Positions 44,552-54,468 of a stretch of DNA of 64,000 nucleotides are shown piece by piece. Origin of the DNA: Galeruca laticollis (lineage: Eukaryota; Arthropoda; Insecta; Coleoptera; Chrysomelidae); NCBI GenBank assembly GCA_963921935.1, contig OY998185.1, positions 59,907,717 to 59,971,716 on the forward strand, in the 5' to 3' direction. The notes below the pieces were generated by a model. That model was not told the DNA's origin. It made no database searches and saw nothing but the letters and a program-made list of their open reading frames with translations. The stretch's first letter is position 1, and each line of letters starts with the position of its first letter. Made by a program: the position numbers and the translations under genes.

Positions 44552-45323
44552 TCACTGAATATTCAAATACGAAATTATATTGGCACGCTTGTCTTCGCCT
44601 CTTAATGTTGTGTCGGGTTTTTCATAACGAACCACCCCAGTTTGGTCATCTTCATTTGGGACGCTATCAAGATCCCCATACTCAAAGTCATCCTTTAGAT
44701 GCTTGGCAATGTTGTGTAGCACAGCGCAAGTAACTACCACTTGTGGAATGTTGTTCAATGCAACTCTAACACAGTTTCTCAGGATTGGGAATCTCCTTTT
44801 TAACTGGTCAAAACACCTTTCTATTATAACCCTTTCTGTAGCATGGATTAGATTAAACTATCGTTCTTGATGCGTTCGTGCAGGCTTGAACGGTGTAATC
44901 AACCACGGCGTTAAACCGTATCCTGAATCTCCTAAAAGACAAACTGCTCCATCATACTGTGACACGATGTCTCTGACATGACTATTCCTCTATACTCTGC
45001 CGTCGTAAACACTGCCGGGCTACTCTGCACTAACACTTGTAAACTGTTCCAATGCATTGCATGTTGCCTGGACATTTATACTAGGATATCCTTTTCTACA
45101 AATATATTCATCACCGTGCAGCCCAGGCTTTTGTATCTCAATTTGAGTACAATCAAGGGCACCAATTACTAACGGCAAACGAAAATGTCTCTGCCACAAA
45201 ACTTTAGCCTCGGTCATATCTTTAGCTGTAGTTGGAAACCGTATCCAATTATGTGATTGTTCAACTACTCTACTCATCACGTACCTTATAGTCTTGTTAG
45301 CAGTAGTACGATGTACACCCACA
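44552..45323 (-). pseudogene. HARBI1-like Harbinger nuclease, C-terminal two-thirds
   Basis: On the minus strand from the hAT insertion site: VHRTTANKTIRYVMSRVVEQ, then the DDE_4 core with LVIGALDCTQIEI (first Asp), an in-frame stop after FTSVSAE (where relatives have Trp), VYDGRV-stop-RNSHV, CLLGDSGYGLTPWL (second Asp), a stop after THQER, and HATERVIIERCFDQLKRRFP (final Glu). It ends near 44,552. The three nonsense codons mean no function, although all three catalytic residues are readable. Its N-terminal exon lies 4 kb away on the other side of the hAT. Confidence 0.85.
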
Positions 45324-48300
45324 CAGGGCCGTTGGAAGCGGGCGTGCAAGGCGTTCATGGAACGCGGGCAGCCAATTTTTGGGGCGGCCTCACAGGGCCA
45401 ACTCTTGCTTAGTTTATAGTTGCCAACATTTTCAAAAAATTAAAATATCGGAAGTAACAAGTAAGATCTGTATAAAATTGATGCAATATTCCATACTTAT
45501 CCCCACATCATAAAAATTTATTGATTGGTGTTTAAGTACTCAGATCTGGGGCGTAGCAGGTAGCAAAGGCAATTATTTTGTTACTTTACAGCCACTGTAA
45601 AGTTCTTTGTTGAGTAGACATTAGACAGAATTACTGGATTTTCCCAGCGCCGTCGATCTTATAGTCTTTGTTGATCACGTACTTGCATGTTATTCTCAAA
45701 TTTAGCATTTATTTTATTACCTTTTAGGGCAAAATATTTTATGAATTCGTAATAGCGTTTATTTTTGGTATTTATTCGTGCTTAACGCCGCCCATTTCTA
45801 CCCCCTAATTGTGGTAGATTTTTCTCATTGGTTATACATTAATTTTGCAGTAGGTAATAATAATATTTTTGTAATAAACTATTTCTTTTAGTTTCACCAG
45901 TCAGTTTCAGTTACATTTTTGCACTTACGTACGAATCAGTTATATCATCTTGAGTCCGAAATTCGTTAGTTAAGTGTCGTGTTTTATAATTACTAATTTT
46001 CGTTATTGTACTTATGTTAGTTATTAATAATGTTAGTGTGTTAACTAAAGTTTAGTAAAGACATAAACATCATTTTTAAATTTATTGTTGTGAGAAAAAG
46101 ACGAGGTATTGAACAGTGAAAATATGGACAATATGGTAAGTAAATTTAGTCTTATTTTTTAAACTTTAAGTTGATGTCTATTGAATTGGATTCGGTTTTC
46201 TTTTTTTAAATAATTTTAAGAAGATAACAGGTGCGTTGTTGTTGTTGTTTAGTTTTCGTAAAATAATTAAAATTAATAAATCATTTTACAATCTGAAACT
46301 AATTTTACAATCTGAAATTACATCTGAAACTAAAACTAACGATCATCGAAATTCTAATCTTATCGAGAGCGCTTTCTCTCATGCATATTTACAATAATAC
46401 CAAAAATTTAAAAAATAATAATGCGAATTTTGATTTCCAGAAACGAAGAAAAACAAAGAGATTATCTGGTTTTAATTACCGACAACAAAAATCAAGACGT
46501 GAGGAGGAGAAATTGAAATTAGCAGGATCCATGTATGTCTTTTTAAAGAAGGAAACGAATCCAGACGAAGAAACGAATACTGAAGAATTTTCAACAGAAA
46601 TGCCCTCTACAAGCGGCACATCCATGCAGTCCATGGATGTAGATATAGAAGAAGAAGCTAGAGGCTCTAATGAGGAGGAAACCAGAGATTTTGATTCTGA
46701 TGAGAAAGGATCGGAATTGTTTAATAAAGTCAATTTAACAGAGATTTCCACCGCGCAAAAAGCCGAACCGCCTGCTGAATTATCTCATGAAGATGAAATT
46801 GATGTAAATATTATCAGTGTATCGGATGATCCAGGGACGTGGCCTGAAAACATCACTAGCAGTATGGCAAAAATGTTGGTAGAAAGGGGACCTATTCAAG
46901 TTAAAAACTTAAAATATCCCATTAGTGAATCTGGACGAAAGTTTTCGGAAAATTATTATTATAAATCATTAAAAAATGGTGAAAAAATTAAGAGAGATTG
47001 GTTAGTTTATTCAATTTCTCATGATGCAGTATTTTGTTTTTGTTGCAAAATTTTTGGCACTTCATTTATTGGCAATTTAAATAACCAAATAGGCTTTTCT
47101 GACTGGCACCATCTATCAGAAATATTAGGAAGTCACGAACAAAGTGTTCGCCATAACAAAAACGTTAAACAGTGGATATCATTAATTAAAATGTTAAATC
47201 AAAAAAGTACCGTCAACCAAATGGAATTAAGACTTTTAGAATCAGAAAAAAAATATTGGTTTAATGTTATGGAAAGAATTGTTTCAATAATCCAATATTT
47301 ATCGCGACAGTGTTTAGCTCTTAGAGGGTCTTCTTCCAAATTATACGAACCAAATAATGGTAATTTTTTGAAAGCCGTAGAGATGATAGCGCAATTTGAT
47401 ATTGTAATGCGTGAACATGTATCTCGTGTCCAAAAATCACAGGAAAGTCAAATTCACATGAGTCATTATTTGGGTAATACGATCCAAAATGAAATAATTA
47501 CTTTAATAGGCATGAGAATAAAAACATTTATATTGAATTCGATCAGGGCCGCAAAATATTACTCTGTAATATTAGATTGTACTCCAGACGTGAGCCATAC
47601 TGAACAAATAACAATTATATTTCGATTTGTTTTTCTAAATTATGAATCTAAAAAGGTAGAAATAAGAGAGCATTTTGTGGGATTTTGTCCAATAACTGAT
47701 TGTACTGGCGAGGGCTTAAGCGATTTTTTAACTAATTTAATTGTTCAATTAAACTTGAACATTTATAATATGCGTGGGCAGGGCTATGACAATGGGGCAA
47801 ACATGAGAGGTAAGCATAATGGCTTGCAAAAGAAAATTTTAGACATAAATCCTCGTGCATTTTTTGTTCCTTGTTCAGCGCATACGTTAAATTTAGTTGT
47901 CAATGATGCTGCTAATGTGTCTCATGAAACAACAAGTTTCTTTGATTTAGTCCAAGATTTATACGTATTTTTTTCTGCATCGACCAAAAGGTGGGATGTT
48001 CTTAAACGACACGTGCCAACATTAACTTTAAAACCACTAAGTGATACAAGATGGTCAAGCCGAATCGATGCATTAAAACCATTAAGGTATCAAATCGGCA
48101 ATGTCTATGATGCGTTATTTGAAATTTCGGAAAACTTAGTATTATACGATGCATCTACTAGACATAAAGCACAAGCATTGGGACTCAAACTGCACGATTA
48201 TAAAGTTTTATGCGCAGTAATTACATGGCATGATATCTTATTTAAAGTAAATGTGTTAAGTAAAATGATGCAAAGTTCTTCATTAAATATAAAAGTTTGC

Positions 48301-49340
48301 GTAGATTATCTTGAAAACCTAATAGATTTTTTTTCAAAAATGCGTTCTGATGAGGGATATATGAATGTACTTGTAGGAGCTACCGAACTTGCAAATGATT
48401 TAGAAATACAAACGGATTTCCCGCCCGTTCATAGCATGCGTCGTCGTAGAACCTCGCGTCAATTTGATTACGAGCATGAAGACGAAGCAGTGCGAGATCC
48501 CAAAATTCATTTTAAAATAAATTTTTTCTTTAAAGTCCTTGATCAGATATTATCGTCTTTAAGTGACAGGTTTGATGGTTTACAAAGTTATAGTGACATT
48601 TTTGGCTTTTTGTTTAAAATCGGTGACATATCAGACCAAGATTTAATGAAAAACTGTAAAGATATGGATTTAAAGCTTCGAGATGAATCCCTAAACGAGT
48701 CCGATATTGACGGAAGTGATTTATATAATGAAATTAAAGCTTTTAATTTACATTTTAAGGAGTCTTTACAACGTGAACCTGAGGATATTCTACAATTTAT
48801 TTTAGAGAACAGCCTTATGGCAACATTTCCTAATCTGTTTGTTGCTTTAAGAATAATGTTAACTTTACCAGTTTCAGTTGCAACCGGCGAAAGGTCTTTT
48901 TCAAAATTAAAAATTATTAAAAATTATGTAAGGTCTACCATGTTGCAAGAACGATTAACAAATTTATCATTAATATCTATTGAACATGATATTTTGGACA
49001 GTTTGAATATTAATGACACAATTCAAGAATTTGCGGAAAGTAAAACTAGAAAAGTACCTTTTTTATAACGTTTTATTATGATAGACAATTTAGACCTAAG
49101 CGTTTATTTCTTTTTATGTTTATTTTTTATTTTTATTTAATATTACTTCCATACTTGCATTATATGTTTAAATGTATTTTATACGTGCTAATTTGCACAA
49201 ATAATTTAATGTTTAATTATTATTATTAATAAAAACGTTACAAGTTACAACATTTACTTCATTTTTTAAAGTTTATTTTAAGAGCGGGCGGCCGAATTAA
49301 TTCTAGCACGCGGGCGGCCGAAGGCCTAGCAACGGTCCTG
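45324..49340 (+). mobile_element. Complete hAT element with perfect 8-bp target duplication
   Basis: The ends are CAGGGCCGTTGG (45,324) and the inverse of CAGGACCGTTGC (ending 49,340). The direct repeat CACCCACA flanks both sides (45,316-45,323 and 49,341-49,348), the exact 8-bp size hATs produce. 4,017 bp in all. It holds one full transposase gene in plus orientation, with a leader intron and a polyadenylation-type AATAAA at about 49,231. It interrupts the HARBI1 gene of the host Harbinger. An intact ORF plus a perfect duplication points to a young copy. Confidence 0.93.
46124..49068 (+). CDS. hAT transposase, ZMYM1/ZNF862-like with TTF finger, intact, two exons
   Basis: Proposed CDS: exon 1 at 46,124-46,135 (MDNM) ending in ATATG|GTAAGT, exon 2 at 46,441-49,068 after TTGATTTCCAG|AAACGAAG. 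The join is in phase and gives 879 residues starting MDNMKRRKTKRLSG. Family members begin with such a K/R-rich KRLSG...KLAGSM segment. The ATG at 46,381 would lie inside the intron. Domains: acidic disordered region (about 40-140), TTF-type zinc finger (RDWLVYSISHDAVFCFCCKIFG, about 190-250), DUF4371-type RNase H fold with LDCTPDVSHTEQ (first Asp) and GQGYDNGANMRG (second), VPCSAHTLNLVVNDA, DTRWSSRIDAL, and a C-terminal dimerisation domain with SVATGERSFSKLKIIKNYVR bearing the final Glu. No stops. It cuts and moves the surrounding element in the nucleus. Confidence 0.9.
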
Positions 49341-49566
49341 CACCCACATCTTGAGCTACACCAGACTGAAAGCCAGGATCACCCACAAACCTCAGAAATA
49401 TTTCCATTTGCTGTCTTCTGGCAATACCACCGCCACGAGTATCACTTTCTTCAAGAAACTGTGCCGCAAGGAAATCAACACTCTCACTGTTAAACCTTAA
49501 CAGTTCTTTACAATTATGTTCGTTTATTCCAGAGCGAACAGAATAAATCTCACCTACGACCACCCC
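49341..49566 (-). pseudogene. HARBI1-like Harbinger nuclease, N-terminal exon
   Basis: Minus-strand exon after an acceptor-like TTACAG at about 49,567: VVGEIYSVRSGINEHNCKEL, LRFNSESVDFLAAQFLEESD, then QMEIFLRFVGDPGFQSGVAQ and DVG at the hAT boundary. The frame carries on into the hAT terminal repeat, which gives false residues there. Joined in thought across the hAT, DVG continues with VHRTT at 45,31x, the normal HARBI1 order. Confidence 0.8.
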
Positions 49567-50665
49567 TGTAAGTAGTCAAAAACACACAGTCGGCAATCAA
49601 TGTAAGACGTCTATTACGCACCACGGTAAAACAAAACGCACGGCTGTTAAGTAAATCGCACGGCTTCCATAGCAACCACTTAGCAACTGTCAATAGACGT
49701 AGCCATTTTATTCAAAACTTATTACTTAGATATTGGACGTTGAATTGTATTCTATATATAAATGGTAGATAACATTCATTAGATATGAGATTGCATTTAA
49801 TACTGAGAGTTATTTGGAATTATATGATAATTGGTTCCGTTTCATTCAATCCGCATCTTTTAGCTGTCTGCATGTATCTCATATTAGTAAACAATTAGTA
49901 TATTATACACCAAGCGACTAAAGTGGCCCATTTAATCCCGCGGGTGGTGTTTGATTCATAGGGTAAGTAATCCACCTAAGGGATTAATGTCACTTTAGAC
50001 GAGAGGTGTATACGCTATTTTATGCAAATCCGATAATTCTACATACTTAGGACGGACTTTTACGAAACTTGGCTGGGCATCGAGGGTGAACTTCTAAGAT
50101 GCTGGGCTGGGCATCGAGGAGCGACTTTTATAAAACTTGGTTGGGCATCGAGGATGTACGTTTTTACTTGTACTTTAAATACCTTAATAAGATTATAAAC
50201 ACAAGTACAAGTGGGTCGTAGGTAGAGTATAGTACGTAACTCGTGTTGTAACGCATTTTACGCACTCACGGAATTACGTACTCGCCGCTACGCGGTTTCG
50301 TGTGTAACTTTTCCGTTCGTGCGTAAAATGCTTCTTACAACACACGTTGCGTAATATACTATTAGGTTGACGAATAGGCATAAACTCAGCCATGATCAAC
50401 AACAAACTGTTGACTGATCTGACAGGTAGTAAATGCTAGGAAAAAGTCTAGCATGCCCCAGACCAGGCTTGAAAATATCGAAGCATATGCTACAGAACAA
50501 TCTACTTCAAAAGTTTTATTCACACCATTTTTTAAGCAATTATTACTCGTCCGGGAAAACTTTACAACTTACTACCCCTAGCAAGTGCTAGTGTGTTTAT
50601 TCACACAAAACGTAGCATTTACTTAAGAAATCCCTAGTATTTGCTTATACTAGTTTTTATTCACA
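49567..50665. other. Harbinger 3' side with a hairpin-rich insertion
   Basis: 49,918-49,995: CTAAAGTGGCCCATTTAATC and its inverse GATTAATGTCACTTTAG make a hairpin. 50,060-50,150: three direct copies of a unit with CTGGGCATCGAGG about 45 bp apart. 50,240-50,345: a long imperfect stem, TTGTAACGCATTTTACGCAC against GTGCGTAAAATGCTTCTTAC-like, centred on CGCCGCTACGCGG. The same three kinds of unit occur at 33.7-35.0 kb. The rest is the Harbinger subterminal region. Confidence 0.5.
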
Positions 50666-51870
50666 TCACTGAATATATACAAAAAAAAATATTGTTTCAG
50701 AAAAAAAATCCGAGCAACGTTTCCAAAATATGAAGAAATTTTTTATGTAAGTAAGAATTAAATTACATTTTCATTTATTCTTTTATCTATGTCACAGTGT
50801 CCCTGGCTATTTTTTTAATAAATAACATAACAATAGCTATTTGTATAACAAGGGAGGAAAGTGCTACTTTTCCTCCAGAGGATGAAGTTTACTGCCAGAC
50901 GCATAGTGGAGAGCAGTAATCATTCGAGGGAGGAAAGAGCACTTTACACCCATGTGATACATATGATTCTTCCGCCTGCCTCTAATAACAAGACATTTTC
51001 AATAATCTATTTATGAAACTAACAAACAAAATTAATAGTAGCAGATAATAGGTCGAACTTCACCCATCGGACAGTCACATGAGTATGCTTTTATATCAAT
51101 TATTATTTGTATTAAAAGGTATTGCAAGTAGGTTGCCTAAAAAAAGTCGGTCAAGGATATTTTAAATCAAAAATTTAGTTATTACCTATTTTTTATAATT
51201 TACACTTACTTGTTAACTCATAAAATACGATGGCAATGGAAAGTACACAGATTGAAGAACTTGCAAACGTAGGGCTGCTTACTATTATATGGTCAGAAAT
51301 GTTAGGTTGCCAGGTATGAACAGGAAACTCAACTTAGTAGTTTACAACCACCTGACAACCAATAAATATATACATAATAATAAAGATAATTTTATTGTGA
51401 ACACAATGGTATAAGGTTGCCTACATAAAACCAGTTATAAAACACGGTTGCCGGGCTTTGAAGTTGCGTAAAATCGTAAATACCGAGGCGTCCGACAAAG
51501 ACATTAAGTGTGTACTGTTCTGTGTGGTAAAGTGGAACAGAACTATACGAGCTGCATAGTAGTAAAAGCACGCGTTGTATTTTGATCACTTTTGATTATT
51601 TTAAAATAATATCTTTTTATTATATTGAAACAATTAAAATTATATTTCAATAATTAATGTTAATGAATTATATTAAAATAATTTTTAATTTATTAAAATA
51701 ATTTCGGCATTCTTTTAATACATTTTAAAAATAAGAAAATCTTGTTTATTGATCATCCGTTCATTAACATGACAGTAAACAAAAATGTCATAATTTTTAA
51801 ATAGAAATTTTAGTACAAAAAAAAGTTACAATAAAAAAATAAACAGTTAGAAGTATATTTATATAAAACA
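50666..51870. other. No gene seen
   Basis: AT-rich. GGGAGGAAAGTGCTAC at 50,851 and GGGAGGAAAGAGCACTT at 50,928 make one short repeat pair. No ORF is supported. Confidence 0.35.
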
Positions 51871-52187
51871 TTAATATTCCACATCAGGTTCATGTAAAGA
51901 ATTTTCTGATTCTGATAATTCTTCTTCATTTTCTGCTTCATTTTCTTCTTCATAATTCATTTGTACTATATCTTCTACACTTAATGGTGTTTGATTTTCA
52001 ATAAATCCAACAGGCTGTAAGTAATCCTCGAGAATCCAACCACAATTTTCAGGACTAAGTTTTATGCAATTAGATTCTGTTGCATTGAACCACATTGAAT
52101 TTATATAAATTGTTCGTAATATCTGTTGTTTTAATGATATCCAGCAAGGTGGAATTGTGTTTGAATCAAACGATTTCATTTTCATTA
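51871..52187 (-). pseudogene. C-terminal end of an unidentified repeat-associated protein
   Basis: The minus-strand frame runs FDSNTIPPCWISLKQQILRT, IYINSMWFNATESN, SPENCGWILEDYLQPVGFIE, NQTPLSVEDIV, then an acidic tail EENEAENEEELSESENS. The pattern (W-x-x-L-x-Q-x-I-L-R-T...NCGW-x-LED...QTP) recalls the last part of large repeat-associated insect ORFs, but I cannot name the family. The upstream part is cut by the Penelope foldback at about 52,190. Without it no function can be given. Confidence 0.4.
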
Positions 52188-52189
52188 AA

Positions 52190-52819
52190 AAAATTAAATT
52201 GACTGTCTCGACCCTTACTTCGTGGAATATGCTCATATTAGTGTTTTTAAATGAAACTCAAGGTCTCTAGTTAATTCCACAATATAATACAAGTTATTGA
52301 AAATTCTAAAAAATTGACAATTGTTTCGATAAATCAATATCATCGTCAGAATGACAGAAGTTACATTTCATTTTATGCCTACCTGATGTTTAGTAGTTAT
52401 TTTTGGCTAGACCAAGAAGTAACCTAACTTGTGATTGGCTTAATATATGTTTATAGAAAAAAGAAGAAGATGTAATATTACAAATATTGAAGCTTAGATA
52501 TTATTAGCCCTATGGTGATATCCTGGATATCATTTTTCCAATTAAGATCAGTATAACTGTGCAATGATATAAACTGTCTTCTTAAGTGATAATTGTAAAG
52601 ATCAGCAGATATAGTTTTCCTGGTTTTCTATATCATTGCACAGTTATACTGATCTTAATTGGAAAAATGATATCCAGGATATCACCATAGGGCTAATAAT
52701 ATCTAAGCTTCAATATTTGTAATATCACATCTTCTTCTTTTTTCTATAAACATATATTAAGCCAATCACAAGTTAGGTTACTTCTTGGTCTAGCCAAAAA
52801 TAACTACTAAACATCAGGT
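52190..52819. mobile_element. Penelope family A foldback, about 0.3-kb arms
   Basis: Begins with the family A 5' tag (ACTGTCTCGACCCTTACTTC at 52,201), then the tail tip in reverse (GAAACTCAAGGTCTCTAG), and runs inward to about 52,575. After a 20-30 bp turn the same tail follows forward (52,620-52,819: CAGTTATACTGATCTTAATT, ATCCAGGATATCACCATAGG, TCTAGCCAAAAATAACTACT). The second arm is cut at CATCAGGT by the hAT fragment. Same design as 6.7-8.7 kb and 19.33-19.50 kb. Confidence 0.82.
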
Positions 52820-54145
52820 AATAATTCAGTGCATAGAAGAATAGATGAAATGGCAAATGACGTTGAAATATCATTATGCATTTACCTAAAGACTTGAAGA
52901 TTTTCTATTCAACTCGATGAATCAACTCTACCAAGTAACGAAGCTCTACTCTTATCATACGTACGATTTATAAAAGAAGAAAAAAATCATCAAGAGTTAT
53001 TATTTGCTAAGAATTTGGAATCTGATACAAAGGGACATTCTATATTTGATATCATGCAAGAATTTTTTCAAGAGAAAGAAATTCCTATTAGCAATATTTT
53101 GTCTGCTACTACTGATGGTGTTCCAGCAATGACCGGGCGTCATAAGGGTTTTCTAGCACATTTGAGAAAAGCAGTGCCAAATGTACTCGCTGTACATTGT
53201 ATTATTCACCGTCAGCATTTGGTTGCAAAAAAATTAAATGAACGTCTGCATGCGTCCCTCAATAACGTTATTAAAGCAATCAATATCATTAGAAGCAATT
53301 CATTGAATGACCGTTTGTTTCATAAGCTTTGCAATGAAAATCATGAAGACTACAATCGCTTGCAGCTGCACACAGAAGTACGTTGGCTCTCTAAAGGTGT
53401 TTGTCTGAATCGTTTTTTCAATCTATTTGACTCAGTGTTGGAATTTCTTGAAGAAAACGAACAATTGCGCGAAAACCTGATTACGTCAAAAAATGACATC
53501 GCTTATTTGACGGACCTGTTTAAAGTATTTAATCAAGTTAATCTACAATTGCAAGTTGATGATTTAAATTTAATTAAAACTAAAAAAGTCATAGCTGCTT
53601 TTGCAGGAAAACTTCTTATATTCAAAAGAAATCTTGGTAGAGGTGAGTACAACCATTTTCCCACATTATCAACAGTGTCTGCAAAACCGGAAGATTTACT
53701 TACTTACTGACTTGGAAGTTCTTCATGTTGATTTTACAGAGCGTTTCCAAGATATTTTAAACATGGAAATACCAAGTTGGGTTATAGATCCTTTCGCAAA
53801 CACAGATACTGAACACTCATCAAATTTGGAAGAGGAGCTATTAGAACTCACAACTAACGAAAAACTGAAAGTAAAATTCAAACGTGGCTTCAAAAACTAA
53901 TACCAGTTTTCTATCCTGGATTGTGGACAATAGTACAGAAGTTGTTAATTGCATTTCCTTCGTCCTATATGGCTGAGCGTGCATTCAGTGTAGTAACTGA
54001 TTTGCTGTCAAAGAAGAGGAACAGACTACACATCACTGAACGTGGCGATCTGCGATTGATGTTAACGAAATTGGAACCCGATATCAACAAACTGGTAACA
54101 CTCCACCAGCCTCAACCGTCTCATGGATTTTTTCTTTATTATTAA
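52820..54145 (+). pseudogene. hAT transposase, C-terminal two-thirds
   Basis: Starts RRIDEMANDVEISLC, with a stop after YLKT, FSIQLDESTLPSNEALLL, then an open frame 53,015-53,710: SATTDGVPAMTGRHKGFLAH, VHCIIHRQHLVAKKLNERLH, HTEVRWLSKGVCLNRFFNLF and a helical region. A frameshift at 53,690 moves to TDLEVLHVDFTERFQDILN and PSWVIDPFAN. A last frame has the hAT dimerisation block FPSSYMAERAFSVVTDLLSK and KRNRLHITERGDLRL (53,955-54,065). Over the overlap with the 4.0-kb copy the protein is nearly the same (for example NILSATTDGV against NILSAATDGA). Confidence 0.87.
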
Positions 54146-54468
54146 TTTTGTATTTCTTATTGCATTGCATTTCTTATTTCTATTGTGATTGTATTTCTCA
54201 TTGATTCTGTGTTTATATTTAAAAGTTTAATAAACAATTTTATTGTACATTTGGTAGTCGTTTAATAAATTTCTACTTCATCATTCCTCTAAAATAAAAT
54301 TTAGACATTAACTGAAATTAAAGCTAAATACAGATCAATTGGGACGGTACAGATGATATTCAAATAAAATTAACTACTTTGGACTAACCAGCGACTGGGG
54401 GGAGGGTCGTTTAAATTTTTGTTCTCTTCTATAGGGGGCGGTGGTCCAGAAAAGGCTGGGAACCACTG
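52820..54468 (+). mobile_element. hAT element, 3' half (same family as 4.0-5.3 kb)
   Basis: Joins the Penelope foldback at about 52,820 inside the transposase gene and runs to a terminal repeat at 54,452-54,468 (AAGGCTGGGAACCACTG, inverse of CAGTGGTTCCCAGCC). The next 8 bp, GCCTAAAC, would be the target site, but the left end is missing so this cannot be confirmed. Confidence 0.85.

Larger units (their letters stand above)
39896..50665. mobile_element. PIF/Harbinger element, dead, carrying two nested insertions
   Basis: The left end GGTGAATAAAAACTAGCACT (39,896) and the inverted right end (reverse complement TGTGAATAAAAACTAGTATA, ending 50,665) are both flanked by TCA. This is a 3-bp duplication of the size Harbinger makes. 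Subterminal sequences repeat AGTAAATGCTAGG-like words at both ends. It has the family's two genes, a MYB-like ORF (plus) and a HARBI1 nuclease (minus). Removing the nested Penelope (41,078-44,526) and hAT (45,324-49,340) leaves about 3.3 kb, normal for Harbinger. A third TIR-like word at 40,930 suggests another small related insertion. Confidence 0.75.

Noticed and set aside
46381..46440. ATG at 46,381 as start of the 895-codon hAT ORF
   Set aside because: The first 20 codons lie before a consensus acceptor and look like intron. A small upstream exon gives a better family-like start in phase.
49303..49348. Last residues of the HARBI1 N-terminal frame (after DVG)
   Set aside because: They are read from the hAT terminal repeat, so the real exon ends at the insertion site.
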